The notes under the pieces: model-generated | What the model was told of the DNA's origin: nothing | The model's input: the letters and a program-made list of their open reading frames with translations, nothing else | Database searches by the model: none | In this document: positions 54,123-62,892 of the stretch, in pieces | Layout: each line of letters opens with the position of its first letter | Position numbering within the stretch: the stretch's first letter is position 1 | Translations under genes and position numbers: made by a program | From: Treponema sp. | GTDB lineage: Bacteria > Spirochaetota > Spirochaetia > Treponematales > Breznakiellaceae | Reading direction: 5' to 3' | Length of the DNA: 64,000 nucleotides | NCBI GenBank assembly: GCA_009781635.1 | Contig: WQXU01000007.1 | Location: 1 to 64,000 of the forward strand

Positions 54123-54659
54123 CTACATTAAAGGCAGCGTGCCGGGGATTTCGAAGGTGACTTTTTCTTTGTTAAAACCGTAATCATCAAAATCATAAGT
54201 CATTACCAGCAGGCTGGGGACTTCGGCCATGTTGGAAGTCCGCAAGCGGTGGTTGCTCCGGTACAGATCCGGATAAAAGACAAACAACCTGAACTCTACC
54301 TGGGTTGTGGATGAAGCGGCAAGATATTTGCTGCTTTCTACCATGCCCTTGATAAATGAGTTTCTGTTAATGTGGTAATTGTAGTTTATGGTTGGCGATG
54401 GAATTTCGTATTTGTTGGGATTATTAAAATCAACAGTTACAAGAATTTCCGCTTTAATTGAATCTATTTTATTTATTACCATGGAAGCCGTACCTGCGTT
54501 CGGAGACTGCGGTGCAAGGGGAACAGGAGGAGCTTCCTGTCTGATTTCCGCGCTGGGCTCAATTGCAGGTTCATGCGAAACCGGCGCCGGGGTGCGGCAG
54601 GCTGATGATATCAAAATAATACAGAAAATTATTATCAAATTTATTGTTTTAACATACAT
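54123..54659 (-). CDS. LEA14-like lipoprotein
   Basis: A 178-residue lipoprotein (lipobox ISSAC), with a Pro-rich linker (about 22-55). It resembles an LEA14/WHy-type beta-sandwich (ILVTVDFNNPNKYEIPSPTINYNYHINRNSF). The NP(N/Y) and Y.Y..N features are characteristic. Members are associated with desiccation or osmotic protection in plants and are common, little-studied lipoproteins in bacteria. No ribosome-binding site is evident. A weaker GACAAT box sits 6 nt before the ATG. Confidence 0.7.
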   Translation of the reverse strand: MYVKTINLIIIFCIILISSACRTPAPVSHEPAIEPSAEIRQEAPPVPLAPQSPNAGTASMVINKIDSIKAEILVTVDFNNPNKYEIPSPTINYNYHINRNSFIKGMVESSKYLAASSTTQVEFRLFVFYPDLYRSNHRLRTSNMAEVPSLLVMTYDFDDYGFNKEKVTFEIPGTLPLM

Positions 54660-54707
54660 ATATTAATTGTCGGAATATCGGCATAAATTATAAATTGTTC
54701 AGGCAGT

Positions 54708-54742
54708 CAAAAATAAGGCTGTCAGGGATAACCCGGACAGCC
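54708..54742 (-). terminator. Terminator of the sigma factor gene
   Basis: On the minus strand GGCTGTC...GACAGCC, extended by GGG/CCC, is followed by TTATTTTT. Confidence 0.8.
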
Positions 54743-54766
54743 TCCTTTTATTATACAAATGCCGCC

Positions 54767-55615
54767 TTATGCAACATATGCATTTAACTTTTCCGAACGT
54801 ATGGGGTTTCGCAGCCTCATAAGCGCTCTTTCTTCAATCTGCCTTATGCGCTCCTTGCTCAAATTATACTTGGCGCCAATTTCCTTAAACGACATAGGCT
54901 GCCGTCCAAGGCCAAAATGCGACCGGATAATATCCGCTTCATCCTTGTTAAGAGTGTTAAGAACAGTATCAATGTCGTCTTTCATCAAACTTTGTTCCAT
55001 AGCCTGATCCGGCGCCATATATTGATTATCTTCGATAAAGTCCCTTAAAGGTAAATCACCTTCATTGGAAGCCGGAGCATCCAGTGAAAGAAATTCTCTG
55101 GAAATACAGATTAATTCCGAAACACGGGCCCTTGACATGTTTAAGAAATCCGCAATTTCACCGATTCTGACTTCAGTTGACTGCTGTCTTTCGATGATTT
55201 TTCCCGCTTTCTCAATTTTGACAAGGTCGGCAGCTCTGTTAACAGGGAGCCTTATAATTCTTGCTTTTTCGTACAGAGCGCTCATAATTGCCTGACGTAT
55301 CCACCACACTGCATACGAAATAAAATGATAACCTTTATCAGCATCAAAACGATCCGCCGCATTAATCAAGCCAACGTTGCCTTCATTTATTAAGTCATCA
55401 AGCGGCAATCCAAGACCCTGATACTTTTTTGCTATTGTGACAACAAAACGCAAATTTGCATTTATAAGCTTTTCTCTGGCTGCTTTGTCACCACCCGCCG
55501 CCGCAAGGGCGTATTTTTCCTCATCTTCCCTGGTTAACAGGGGAATACGATTTATTTCCTTTAAATAAATCGCGAGGTTGTCTTCAACCTTTCTCTTCTT
55601 TTCTTTTACTGTCAT
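54767..55615 (-). CDS. Sigma-70 family RNA polymerase sigma factor (group 2)
   Basis: A 282-residue sigma factor without the long region 1 of the principal RpoD. Region 1.2 (DNLAIYLKEINRIPLLTREDEE), 2.1-2.4 (DDLINEGNVGLINAADRFD, then YAVWWIRQAI), 3 and 4 (FKEIGAKYNLSKERIRQIEERAL) are all present. It therefore recognises promoters close to TTGACA/TATAAT. It resembles RpoS/RpoH-like alternative factors in overall length. GGGGG supports the start. The gene is monocistronic and ends at a clear terminator. Confidence 0.9.
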   Translation of the reverse strand: MTVKEKKRKVEDNLAIYLKEINRIPLLTREDEEKYALAAAGGDKAAREKLINANLRFVVTIAKKYQGLGLPLDDLINEGNVGLINAADRFDADKGYHFISYAVWWIRQAIMSALYEKARIIRLPVNRAADLVKIEKAGKIIERQQSTEVRIGEIADFLNMSRARVSELICISREFLSLDAPASNEGDLPLRDFIEDNQYMAPDQAMEQSLMKDDIDTVLNTLNKDEADIIRSHFGLGRQPMSFKEIGAKYNLSKERIRQIEERALMRLRNPIRSEKLNAYVA

Positions 55616-55749
55616 AATATCCCCCTTTTTATACTATTTACATAGCAAGAATCGTGCCATGTTATAATTAGAGGAATTTATGTTTTTTATTACTGCGTTT
55701 TTGATATTTTACTGTATTTATTACGTATATTTTTATTTGTAAAAGGGAG

Positions 55750-55792
55750 AAATGACACATGCGTTTATAATGAAATAAAAAATGTGTCATTT
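55750..55792. promoter_or_regulatory. 11-bp inverted repeat between divergent sigma and HDOD genes
   Basis: AAATGACACAT and ATGTGTCATTT form a perfect dyad with a 21-nt spacer; half-site centres are 32 bp apart, about three helical turns. The region is otherwise AT-rich and lacks an unambiguous promoter. It is a candidate shared operator. Confidence 0.5.
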
Positions 55793-55905
55793 TGATACAC
55801 TTTTTGCAATTTATCATAATTTATATTATGCATACAGCTTGAATTTACCGACAATAATTAATATGATCATTATATTATTTTGGAGAAATTGGGAGATTAT
55901 TATTT

Positions 55906-57426
55906 ATGAATAACGAGCGTAGCTCGGCTGTTGGTTCCGCCCCCGAACTTGTTGTGGATGAAGAGAAAATCAAAAAAGCCATACAGTCCGGACTTCCTCT
56001 TACAATTACAACATATACTCTTCCAAAAGAAATCGAAATATATATCGAGCAAGTGGTGGATGCATTTCTGCGGCATATGAATCAGTTAAAATTAAAGGAT
56101 TACATTATTTACTGTGTGCAGGAACTTGTAGTTAACGCCAAGAAAGCAAATACAAAGCGCGTATTTTTTACAGAACGCGGTTTAAATATTAACAATGAAA
56201 AAGATTACGCTGCAGGAATGGTTGACTTTAAAGAAGAGACCATCGGCAATATTCAGCATTATCTGAAACTCCAGAAGGAAAAAGGCCTTTATATAAAAGT
56301 TGTTTTACAGGTAAAGAGAAACACAATTAACATTGAAATACGCAATAACAGCACTGCCAATAAAATGGAACAGCTTAGAATTCAGGACAAGATGGCAAGA
56401 TCAAGGCAGTATGACAGTATGGAAGACGCTTTCTCTTCTGTTCTTGATGATTCTGAGGGTGCGGGTCTTGGCCTTGTAATCCTTGTTTTAATGCTGAAGA
56501 AGATAGGGCTTAATGATGATGCGTTCACAATAAAATCAACCGATAAATGCACAATTGCAAGCATTTCCATTCCGCTTGATCAGGCAATGATAGAAAACAT
56601 CTCGGTTCTTTCAGATGAAATTGTGCAAAATATAAACAGCCTTCCGCAATTCCCGGAAAATGTTCTGCATATTCAAAGGCTTATAAATGATCCAAGTTCT
56701 GACATGCCGACAATCGCAAGGCAAATTTCCATAGACCCGGCGCTTACTGCCGACCTGTTAAAGATTGTCAATTCTGCGCAGTACATGTTATCCAAGAAGG
56801 TCGAAAATATTTCTGATGCTGTGAAAATGATAGGCATAAAAGGAATTAAAAACCTGCTTTATTCTTATGGAACGCAAAAAGTTCTTGGCGACGATACTGT
56901 CGATAAAAAGAAACTCTGGGAACATTCGTACAGAACTGCCTTTTATGCCTATAACCTTATTAAGAACTTTAAAAATGACAATAACCTTCTTGAAGATGTT
57001 TATGTCAGCGGTATTTTACACGATATGGGAAAAATTATTTTTTCCAATGTGCGTCCTGAGCTGCTCAACAAGATTAAGGGTTTCTGCTCAGATAAAAATG
57101 TTCCCGCATCGACATTCGAGGATCTTTCCGCAGGCATGAACCACGCCGAGCTTGGCGCTTTAATCGCCGAGAAATGGAACTTCCCTGACAAGCTTGTAGC
57201 TGCAATTCGTTATCACCACGATCCGGAAGCTGCGCCGAAGGCCTGCAAGGATCTTGTAGACACAGTTTACCTTGCCAACATGTTCTGCGAGTACGAAAAC
57301 GGCAATATCAATTTTGATCAGTTTGACCAGGGTCCCATGGAAAATTATAAATTTAATAGTAAAAAACAGATTGATGCTTTGCTGGAACGGCTCTCCAGGG
57401 GATTTATGAGGGAAGGTCAATTCTAG
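55906..57426 (+). CDS. HATPase-HDOD signalling fusion protein
   Basis: A 506-residue protein. The N-terminal 240 residues form a GHKL ATPase-like domain: an N-box-like YCVQELVVNAKKAN, then GAGLGLVILVLMLKKIG. An HDOD domain follows (about 245-440), with INSLPQFPENVLHIQRL and IARQISIDPALTADLLKIVNSA. It includes an HD motif (ILHDMGK) at about residue 370 and HAELGALIAEKW. HDOD proteins act in signalling and stress regulation; few have an intact HD pair. A partner receiver protein is not adjacent. GGGAG precedes ATG. Confidence 0.85.
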   Translation: MNNERSSAVGSAPELVVDEEKIKKAIQSGLPLTITTYTLPKEIEIYIEQVVDAFLRHMNQLKLKDYIIYCVQELVVNAKKANTKRVFFTERGLNINNEKDYAAGMVDFKEETIGNIQHYLKLQKEKGLYIKVVLQVKRNTINIEIRNNSTANKMEQLRIQDKMARSRQYDSMEDAFSSVLDDSEGAGLGLVILVLMLKKIGLNDDAFTIKSTDKCTIASISIPLDQAMIENISVLSDEIVQNINSLPQFPENVLHIQRLINDPSSDMPTIARQISIDPALTADLLKIVNSAQYMLSKKVENISDAVKMIGIKGIKNLLYSYGTQKVLGDDTVDKKKLWEHSYRTAFYAYNLIKNFKNDNNLLEDVYVSGILHDMGKIIFSNVRPELLNKIKGFCSDKNVPASTFEDLSAGMNHAELGALIAEKWNFPDKLVAAIRYHHDPEAAPKACKDLVDTVYLANMFCEYENGNINFDQFDQGPMENYKFNSKKQIDALLERLSRGFMREGQF

Positions 57427-57476
57427 TCTTTTTAAATGTATGCAGGATTATTTACTCAATTAGGGAATTATATGTG

Positions 57477-57601
57477 TGGTCGTGTGCGCTAAGCTACCCT
57501 GTGGGCTCCCGGTTGGGTGGCTTATATGACGCACGCTTTGGCGTGACTGCATTGAACTTCACCCAAAGGTCGCCCACAGGGTAGCTTAGCGCACGCGACC
57601 A
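57477..57601. repeat. 125-bp palindromic element with 30-bp inverted termini
   Basis: TGGTCGTGTGCGCTAAGCTA... at 57477-57506 is the inverse of 57572-57601 with one mismatch. Inside are a second pair (TTGGGTG/CACCCAA) and a central CACGC/GCGTG hairpin with a TTTG loop. All arms nest around one centre, so the whole can fold as a single long stem with bulges. There is no ORF. It may be a MITE-like or REP-type element. Confidence 0.8.
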
Positions 57602-57640
57602 GATATTTGTTTAACTAAGAGTTTACATAAACGGAAAAGG

Positions 57641-58795
57641 TTAAAAAGCGAAACCTGCTCCCAAATAAATCATTCTATATCCTGGCCTGCCTACATTTTT
57701 TGATAAAACAATAGGATATGTTATACATGGCATCAAATAAAAACCACCGGCTTTACCAACATCTATTTTCCAGCCTAATTCAGGAATAATTGTAAATCCA
57801 TTGAAAATATAGTCATGATGTATATGATAAATACCTTCAATTTCTTCATTATAACCCAATCCAATACCTAAAAAGAAAGTCTTACCCCATGGATAAAGAC
57901 GAAAAAATGTATTTATTTCATAATATTCAGGAGCAATCATAGGATCAGAAAAAGGATTCCAATATGCATTTACTCCAAGCGATATTTTTGAACCAAGCAT
58001 TCTCTCATATCTTACTCCAATGCCGGCAAAAGCTAATTCGAAAGAGAGCCAGTTATCTCTAGCATTCGCGCTCTTTACTGCATTGTCCTCTCCGCGCTCC
58101 CCGCCGGCAGTTTGTTGAGTGGAATCATTTTGAGAACGGGAAACAAATGTAAGGGATGCTGGAGGTCCTATCTTATATTCAAGAACAATTGTTGGCCCGG
58201 GTGTTCTAATCCAATTAATACCAGGTATATTTCTTGGCGGATAAGTATGAGTCTGTGCAAGCGTTATGATAACGCCCTCATTCGTATCTTCTGATGCAAA
58301 AGCGCCGGCTAGAAAATCCCTTCCATTACGTTTTGCTATCCATGTGTCGCCGCCGAAAACAAATTGTAAATTGTTTCCGACTATGGGAATAGCAGGCATT
58401 CGATTTAATGTCTGTTGTAATAAAGTCGGCTCGCCTAACCTCGGAATAGCAGGTACATCATTAGTTTGTGTGACTTGTCCTGTTTGCGGAGCCGCTGTTT
58501 GATTTGGGAGCGCTGGAGGCGTTGGCAAAGGAGGAGGCGTTGCAGATATTAAAGGCGCCAGCTCCGCTATTGTTCCTGCGGCTGCCCATCCTGTCATCCC
58601 TTCTTTCCACACAAGTGAAGTTCTTGTTAATTGTCCGCGTTCAACCAGCTGCCTAAGGCCGGCTGTATCATACGGCCCTGTAATCTGCTCATTTATATTC
58701 ACAAAGTAACCAGTTAAATTGGCTTGACTAAATACAATCCCGCCTGCGCTTATAAATATGATGCAAACTACGAAAACAAATACTGTTTTTTTCAT
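57641..58795 (-). CDS. GYF_2-domain protein with C-terminal beta-barrel
   Basis: Starting at ATG 58795 (AAGGAGAAA site), the product has 384 residues. A signal peptide is followed by a GYF_2 domain (YFVNINEQITGPYDTAGLRQL...W), residues about 25-80, which binds proline-rich peptides in other contexts. A Pro-rich linker (about 85-110) follows. The C-terminal part (about 250-384) has alternating strands and ends YLGAGFAF, like an outer-membrane barrel. The combination suggests an envelope protein with a periplasmic docking domain. Confidence 0.75.
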   Translation of the reverse strand: MKKTVFVFVVCIIFISAGGIVFSQANLTGYFVNINEQITGPYDTAGLRQLVERGQLTRTSLVWKEGMTGWAAAGTIAELAPLISATPPPLPTPPALPNQTAAPQTGQVTQTNDVPAIPRLGEPTLLQQTLNRMPAIPIVGNNLQFVFGGDTWIAKRNGRDFLAGAFASEDTNEGVIITLAQTHTYPPRNIPGINWIRTPGPTIVLEYKIGPPASLTFVSRSQNDSTQQTAGGERGEDNAVKSANARDNWLSFELAFAGIGVRYERMLGSKISLGVNAYWNPFSDPMIAPEYYEINTFFRLYPWGKTFFLGIGLGYNEEIEGIYHIHHDYIFNGFTIIPELGWKIDVGKAGGFYLMPCITYPIVLSKNVGRPGYRMIYLGAGFAF

Positions 58796-58931
58796 TAATT
58801 TCTCCTTAAATATCACCTAAAACCCCAAAAAACTGTCTTAATTCAACAGGTGCTATTAGCTAATATTATAGCGCTTATACGTGAGCGTCAAGCTACTTTT
58901 ATTGTATTAACAGGAGCTATTAGAGTAGGAT

Positions 58932-59255
58932 ATGGCGCTTCAAAAGATATTCATGACAAATATGAAAAAATATCGAAAGCAGGCAGGGTTAACCCAGGAA
59001 AAGCTTGCAGAGGCTTGCAATACCGATCCCTGCTATATAAGGCAAATTGAAACAGGGCGCCGTTGTCCCTCATTTGAATATGTGGAGCGAATCGCCAATG
59101 CATTGGGTATTGCGCCTCATCGTTTGTTTTATGACGAAATTGATGCAGAAAATGATGAATTCATAAATCTTTTTATGGAACAAAAGCAAAAAATAAAGAC
59201 CATGCTTGTAGAGAACATCTCCCGGATTTGCCTAATGCTGGATGAACAGCAATAG
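58932..59255 (+). CDS. XRE-family regulator
   Basis: A 107-residue protein with an N-terminal helix-turn-helix (AGLTQEKLAEACNTDPCYIRQIETGRR) and a C-terminal helical tail. Upstream, AACAGG(T/A)GCTATTAG occurs twice (58845-58859 and 58909-58923), 64 bp apart, a possible operator pair. AGGAT directly abuts the ATG, so the ribosome-binding site is weak. It is divergent from the GYF_2 gene and close to smc. Confidence 0.82.
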   Translation: MALQKIFMTNMKKYRKQAGLTQEKLAEACNTDPCYIRQIETGRRCPSFEYVERIANALGIAPHRLFYDEIDAENDEFINLFMEQKQKIKTMLVENISRICLMLDEQQ

Positions 59256-59326
59256 AAACTGTCTTCTCAACGCTTTGTGTCCTTACTCTGGAATTTACCT
59301 GGCAGAAATGATACACTGGCAAATCT

Positions 59327-62293
59327 ATGTTTCTTAAGCGCCTCTCTATTCTTGGTTTCAAGTCATTTGCAGACCGTACGGAAATAGAATTTAACGATGG
59401 AATCACGGCTCTTTTAGGCCCCAATGGCTGCGGGAAATCCAATGTTGTGGATGCGGTCAAGTGGGTTTTGGGTGAGCATGCTATCAGATCGCTGCGCGCT
59501 GAAAAAATGGAAGATGTTATCTTCAGCGGCACGGAGTCCCGAAAGCCGTTAAATGTAGCGGAAGTTGCCCTTTCCATCGCAAACGAAACCGGCCTTCTGC
59601 CAATGGATATGCCGGAAATCGAAATAAAGAGGCGGCTGTACCGTTCCGGAGAAAGCGAGTACTTTATCAACGGGACGCAGGTTCGGCTCAAAGACATTCG
59701 CGAATTGTTCTGGGACACGGGCGTAGGCAAGACTGCGTACTCTGTCATGGAACAGGGAAAAATTGACCAAATACTTTCATCAAAACCCGAGGAAAGGCGT
59801 TACCTTTTTGAAGAAGCGGCCGGCATCACAAGGTACAGAGAACGGGGCGCAGAAGCGGAACGAAACCTTGCCAAGACCGAAGAGAATGTGCGCCAGGTTG
59901 AAATAATACTGAACGAGGTAAAACGTTCTCATGACAGCCTTAAAATACAATCGGAGAAAACTTTAAAATACCGCTCGCTCCGCGATGAAATTTTCAATTA
60001 CGAACTTGATATTCAACTGCTGCGGTTAAAACAGTTTAAATACGAAAGGGACGAGAAAAACGAAACACTAAGACGCAGGACTGCCGATCGCGACAGAATA
60101 CGCGCAGAAATGGAAGCTGAAAACAAGGCGCTGGAAGCAAACATGGACGAAGTAAACTCCATGGAAGCACGGCTTGTCGAACTGCAGAAAAACATTTACG
60201 GTCTTGCTCTGGAAAAAAATGCGAAAGAGAACGAGATTCGCCTGTTCAATGAACAGCGCGGTGAAAATAAAATCAAGATAGGACAAAACGAAGAGCGCGA
60301 AAAACAATCCATAGAAAAAATAACAGAATTAAATACAGATGCTGCGGGACAGGATGCGGTTGTACAGGATCTGCAGAAACAATGCGAAAGCATAGAAGAA
60401 AATATCCGTTCATTTGAAGAAAATATTCATCTTGCCGCATCGCGTATAAGCGAAAACGAAAAAGAAACGCGCAGAGCCGAAGATGAAATAAAAAATATCG
60501 AAAAAGAACTAGCCGGACTTGAAAAAGAACTTGCAAAAATAACAGATGACATTGTCGCTGAACTTGATGCAGGTTTAAAAAAAGCAGGCTATTCGGCGGC
60601 GGAACGCAGAAATGCAGAAGAAGCGCTGCAGGAAATACTTGGACGGCTTCGCACCACTCTCTCCGGAAGGGATGCATTGTTCCGTGATATAACTGTTGTT
60701 GCAGATGCAAAAGGCAGCGTAGAGTCTGCGGAAATAAAGCGCATAACAGAAAGCCTTGCAGCAGGCCTTGCGGAAGCTGCCGCCGGAGCGGACAAGGCCG
60801 TAGAACTTTTTGAACGTTACCGGAAACACACACCGACCTTCATTGATGAGTTTCTTGCGCCGCAGGGTATTATTACAAAGAAGCGCGCATTGGATGCTCA
60901 GATAAGAAACGCAAAGGACGGCATTGAGGAAAGGCGCCAGCGTATAAAAACACTGCACGAAGACAATATCAATTTGATGGCAAAAATTGATGAATACCGC
61001 GCTACCCTTGAAAACATGAAAGTTAACCGCGCGCAGATGAAAGCCCGCGCACAGTCTGCAGAGGATCAGGCGCGGCTTATAAGGCGCGAGTTATCAGGCC
61101 AGGAAGGAATTCTAAAAAACATCCGCGACGAGCTTTCGCTTTACCGCAAAAGACTGGGAGAGATTGATGTCCGTATTTCCGCCGTTCAGACAGAAATAGC
61201 AGGCATAGAAGAAAAAACAAAGGCCTTTACCTCCGAGCTTGAAAAACTTGAAAAAGATATCCGGAAAAGAAATGATAATGTTGCGGGGAAAAAAGTTGTT
61301 ATTAACAAGCGGATGGCGGAACTTTCCAAAGTGCAGGAAGCCCTGGAAAAAATTCACCTTGAGCTTGTTCAATCAGATATGGAAATAAAGAACATTCAGG
61401 AAAATTTCAGGGAAACTCATTCCAGGGATTTAATGGAGTTCGAAGAGCGGACTTTCAATATTACAGCATCTCCTGCGTCACTGCGCGAAAAACTTGCAGC
61501 ATCCCGCGCGAAGATAAAAGAGCTTGGCTCTGTAAATCTTATGGCCCCGGAAGAATATGCAGAAACAAAACAACGTTACGATTTTTATAATAATCAGATG
61601 GCAGACCTGGAAAAGGCGCGCAAAGACCTTGAAGATCTGACATCGGAAATCCGCCAGGAATCTTCGCAGTTATTCCTTGACACATACAACCGCATAAAGA
61701 AAAATTTTCACAATATGTTCCGCAGGCTCTTTGGCGGCGGACGCGCAGAACTTAGGCTCTCAGATCCAAATCATGTTCTGGAATCGGGCATTGAGATTCT
61801 TGCCCAGCCGCCGGGAAAAAAACTTGAACATTTAAGCCTGCTGTCCGGCGGCGAATGTTCAATGACGGCCGTGGCTCTTCTTTTTGCAACTTACATGGTT
61901 AAGCCGTCTCCCTTCTGTCTGTTAGACGAAATTGACGCTGCGCTTGACGAACAGAATGTAGGCCGTTTTATCCACCTTCTGCGCGAGTTCAGCGATACAA
62001 GCCAGTTCATTATTATTACGCATAACAAAAAAACCACTACGGGAGCCGGAACATTAATCGGTGTAACCATGCAGGAATCCGGCGTAACAAAATTGATAAC
62101 GGCGCGGCTTAAACACGGTGAACTTGATATCTCAGACGGACCTGTGCCGCAAAGCGAGCTGTGGGATACAGACGGATTATTCGAAGAAGAAGATGTCCCG
62201 CCGGAAGAGGGCAGGCAGCTTCCCGCCGGCATAAACGACCCGAAAAAAGTAACTCAGGAACAGCTAAGACCAATCAGATCACGGAAAGAATAA
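59327..62293 (+). CDS. smc: Chromosome segregation protein SMC, without a canonical hinge
   Basis: A condensin-type ATPase of 988 residues, about 200 shorter than typical bacterial SMC. The head is intact: Walker A GPNGCGKSN (about 32-40), C-motif LSGGECSMTA and Walker B LLDEIDAALDE at the C-terminus. Long coiled coils occupy residues 170-430 and 530-740. The middle (about 440-540) lacks the usual hinge-domain pattern and is instead mostly helical. Shortened SMC proteins seem to be a spirochaetal trait, but the hinge loss deserves a structural check. No ribosome-binding site was found. Confidence 0.92.
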   Translation: MFLKRLSILGFKSFADRTEIEFNDGITALLGPNGCGKSNVVDAVKWVLGEHAIRSLRAEKMEDVIFSGTESRKPLNVAEVALSIANETGLLPMDMPEIEIKRRLYRSGESEYFINGTQVRLKDIRELFWDTGVGKTAYSVMEQGKIDQILSSKPEERRYLFEEAAGITRYRERGAEAERNLAKTEENVRQVEIILNEVKRSHDSLKIQSEKTLKYRSLRDEIFNYELDIQLLRLKQFKYERDEKNETLRRRTADRDRIRAEMEAENKALEANMDEVNSMEARLVELQKNIYGLALEKNAKENEIRLFNEQRGENKIKIGQNEEREKQSIEKITELNTDAAGQDAVVQDLQKQCESIEENIRSFEENIHLAASRISENEKETRRAEDEIKNIEKELAGLEKELAKITDDIVAELDAGLKKAGYSAAERRNAEEALQEILGRLRTTLSGRDALFRDITVVADAKGSVESAEIKRITESLAAGLAEAAAGADKAVELFERYRKHTPTFIDEFLAPQGIITKKRALDAQIRNAKDGIEERRQRIKTLHEDNINLMAKIDEYRATLENMKVNRAQMKARAQSAEDQARLIRRELSGQEGILKNIRDELSLYRKRLGEIDVRISAVQTEIAGIEEKTKAFTSELEKLEKDIRKRNDNVAGKKVVINKRMAELSKVQEALEKIHLELVQSDMEIKNIQENFRETHSRDLMEFEERTFNITASPASLREKLAASRAKIKELGSVNLMAPEEYAETKQRYDFYNNQMADLEKARKDLEDLTSEIRQESSQLFLDTYNRIKKNFHNMFRRLFGGGRAELRLSDPNHVLESGIEILAQPPGKKLEHLSLLSGGECSMTAVALLFATYMVKPSPFCLLDEIDAALDEQNVGRFIHLLREFSDTSQFIIITHNKKTTTGAGTLIGVTMQESGVTKLITARLKHGELDISDGPVPQSELWDTDGLFEEEDVPPEEGRQLPAGINDPKKVTQEQLRPIRSRKE

Positions 62294-62393
62294 TTACTAA
62301 CAGAACGCCTCAAAAGTGAAATATTTTACATGACGTTAAGAGAAATTGTTACGATTGCAGCTGCCTTGATATCTTTTAAGTTTAAATAATATT

Positions 62394-62892
62394 TTAATTA
62401 ATAATAAACTCCGCCCAGGAATATTGCACCATAAATCTGCCTAAATAGTTATTTATAGAACCGCTGCCGGATTTAAGGAAATCGTACATGTCGCATGAGA
62501 ATTTATCAGGTGCAACAGCAAGATACCCGCGCTCTTTTATCAGGATATCGTGAAATCCTTCTGTCTTCAGAGTCTGGTTTAAATCTGCCACAATCTGCCT
62601 GAATTGGCTCTTTAACGATTCAGAATCATTTTTATCTTCCCAAATAACCGCAATTATTTCATTAATACTGCATCTTGCTCCATTCTTACTGACTAGGTAC
62701 GCAAATATTTCTTTTGCTTTTGAGCGCTGAAAACGAAGCGGTTTATCATTAACAAAAACATCAAAATTGCCAAAGCACTGAACACGCAGCCTTTTATTAT
62801 TGGATTCCGCAAACGTTCCATTGCCTTTAACACCCCGTTTTTGGAAACAGGCTTCATAATATAATCGCTTGCTGCAACTGTAAAAGCGTCTC
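62394..62892 (-). pseudogene. Response-regulator remnant: receiver fragment plus SARP-like output domain
   Basis: Directly fused to the kinase frame, the text reads GDAFTVAASDYIMKPVSKNG, the end of a CheY-like receiver (the KP motif). The phospho-accepting Asp and the first hundred residues are missing. A frameshift in the TTTT run near 62792 separates this from a SARP/OmpR-like DNA-binding domain (LRVQCFGNFDVFVNDKPL, FAYLVSKNGARCSINEIIAVIW) in the other frame. The original protein was probably a receiver-SARP response regulator. Confidence 0.7.
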
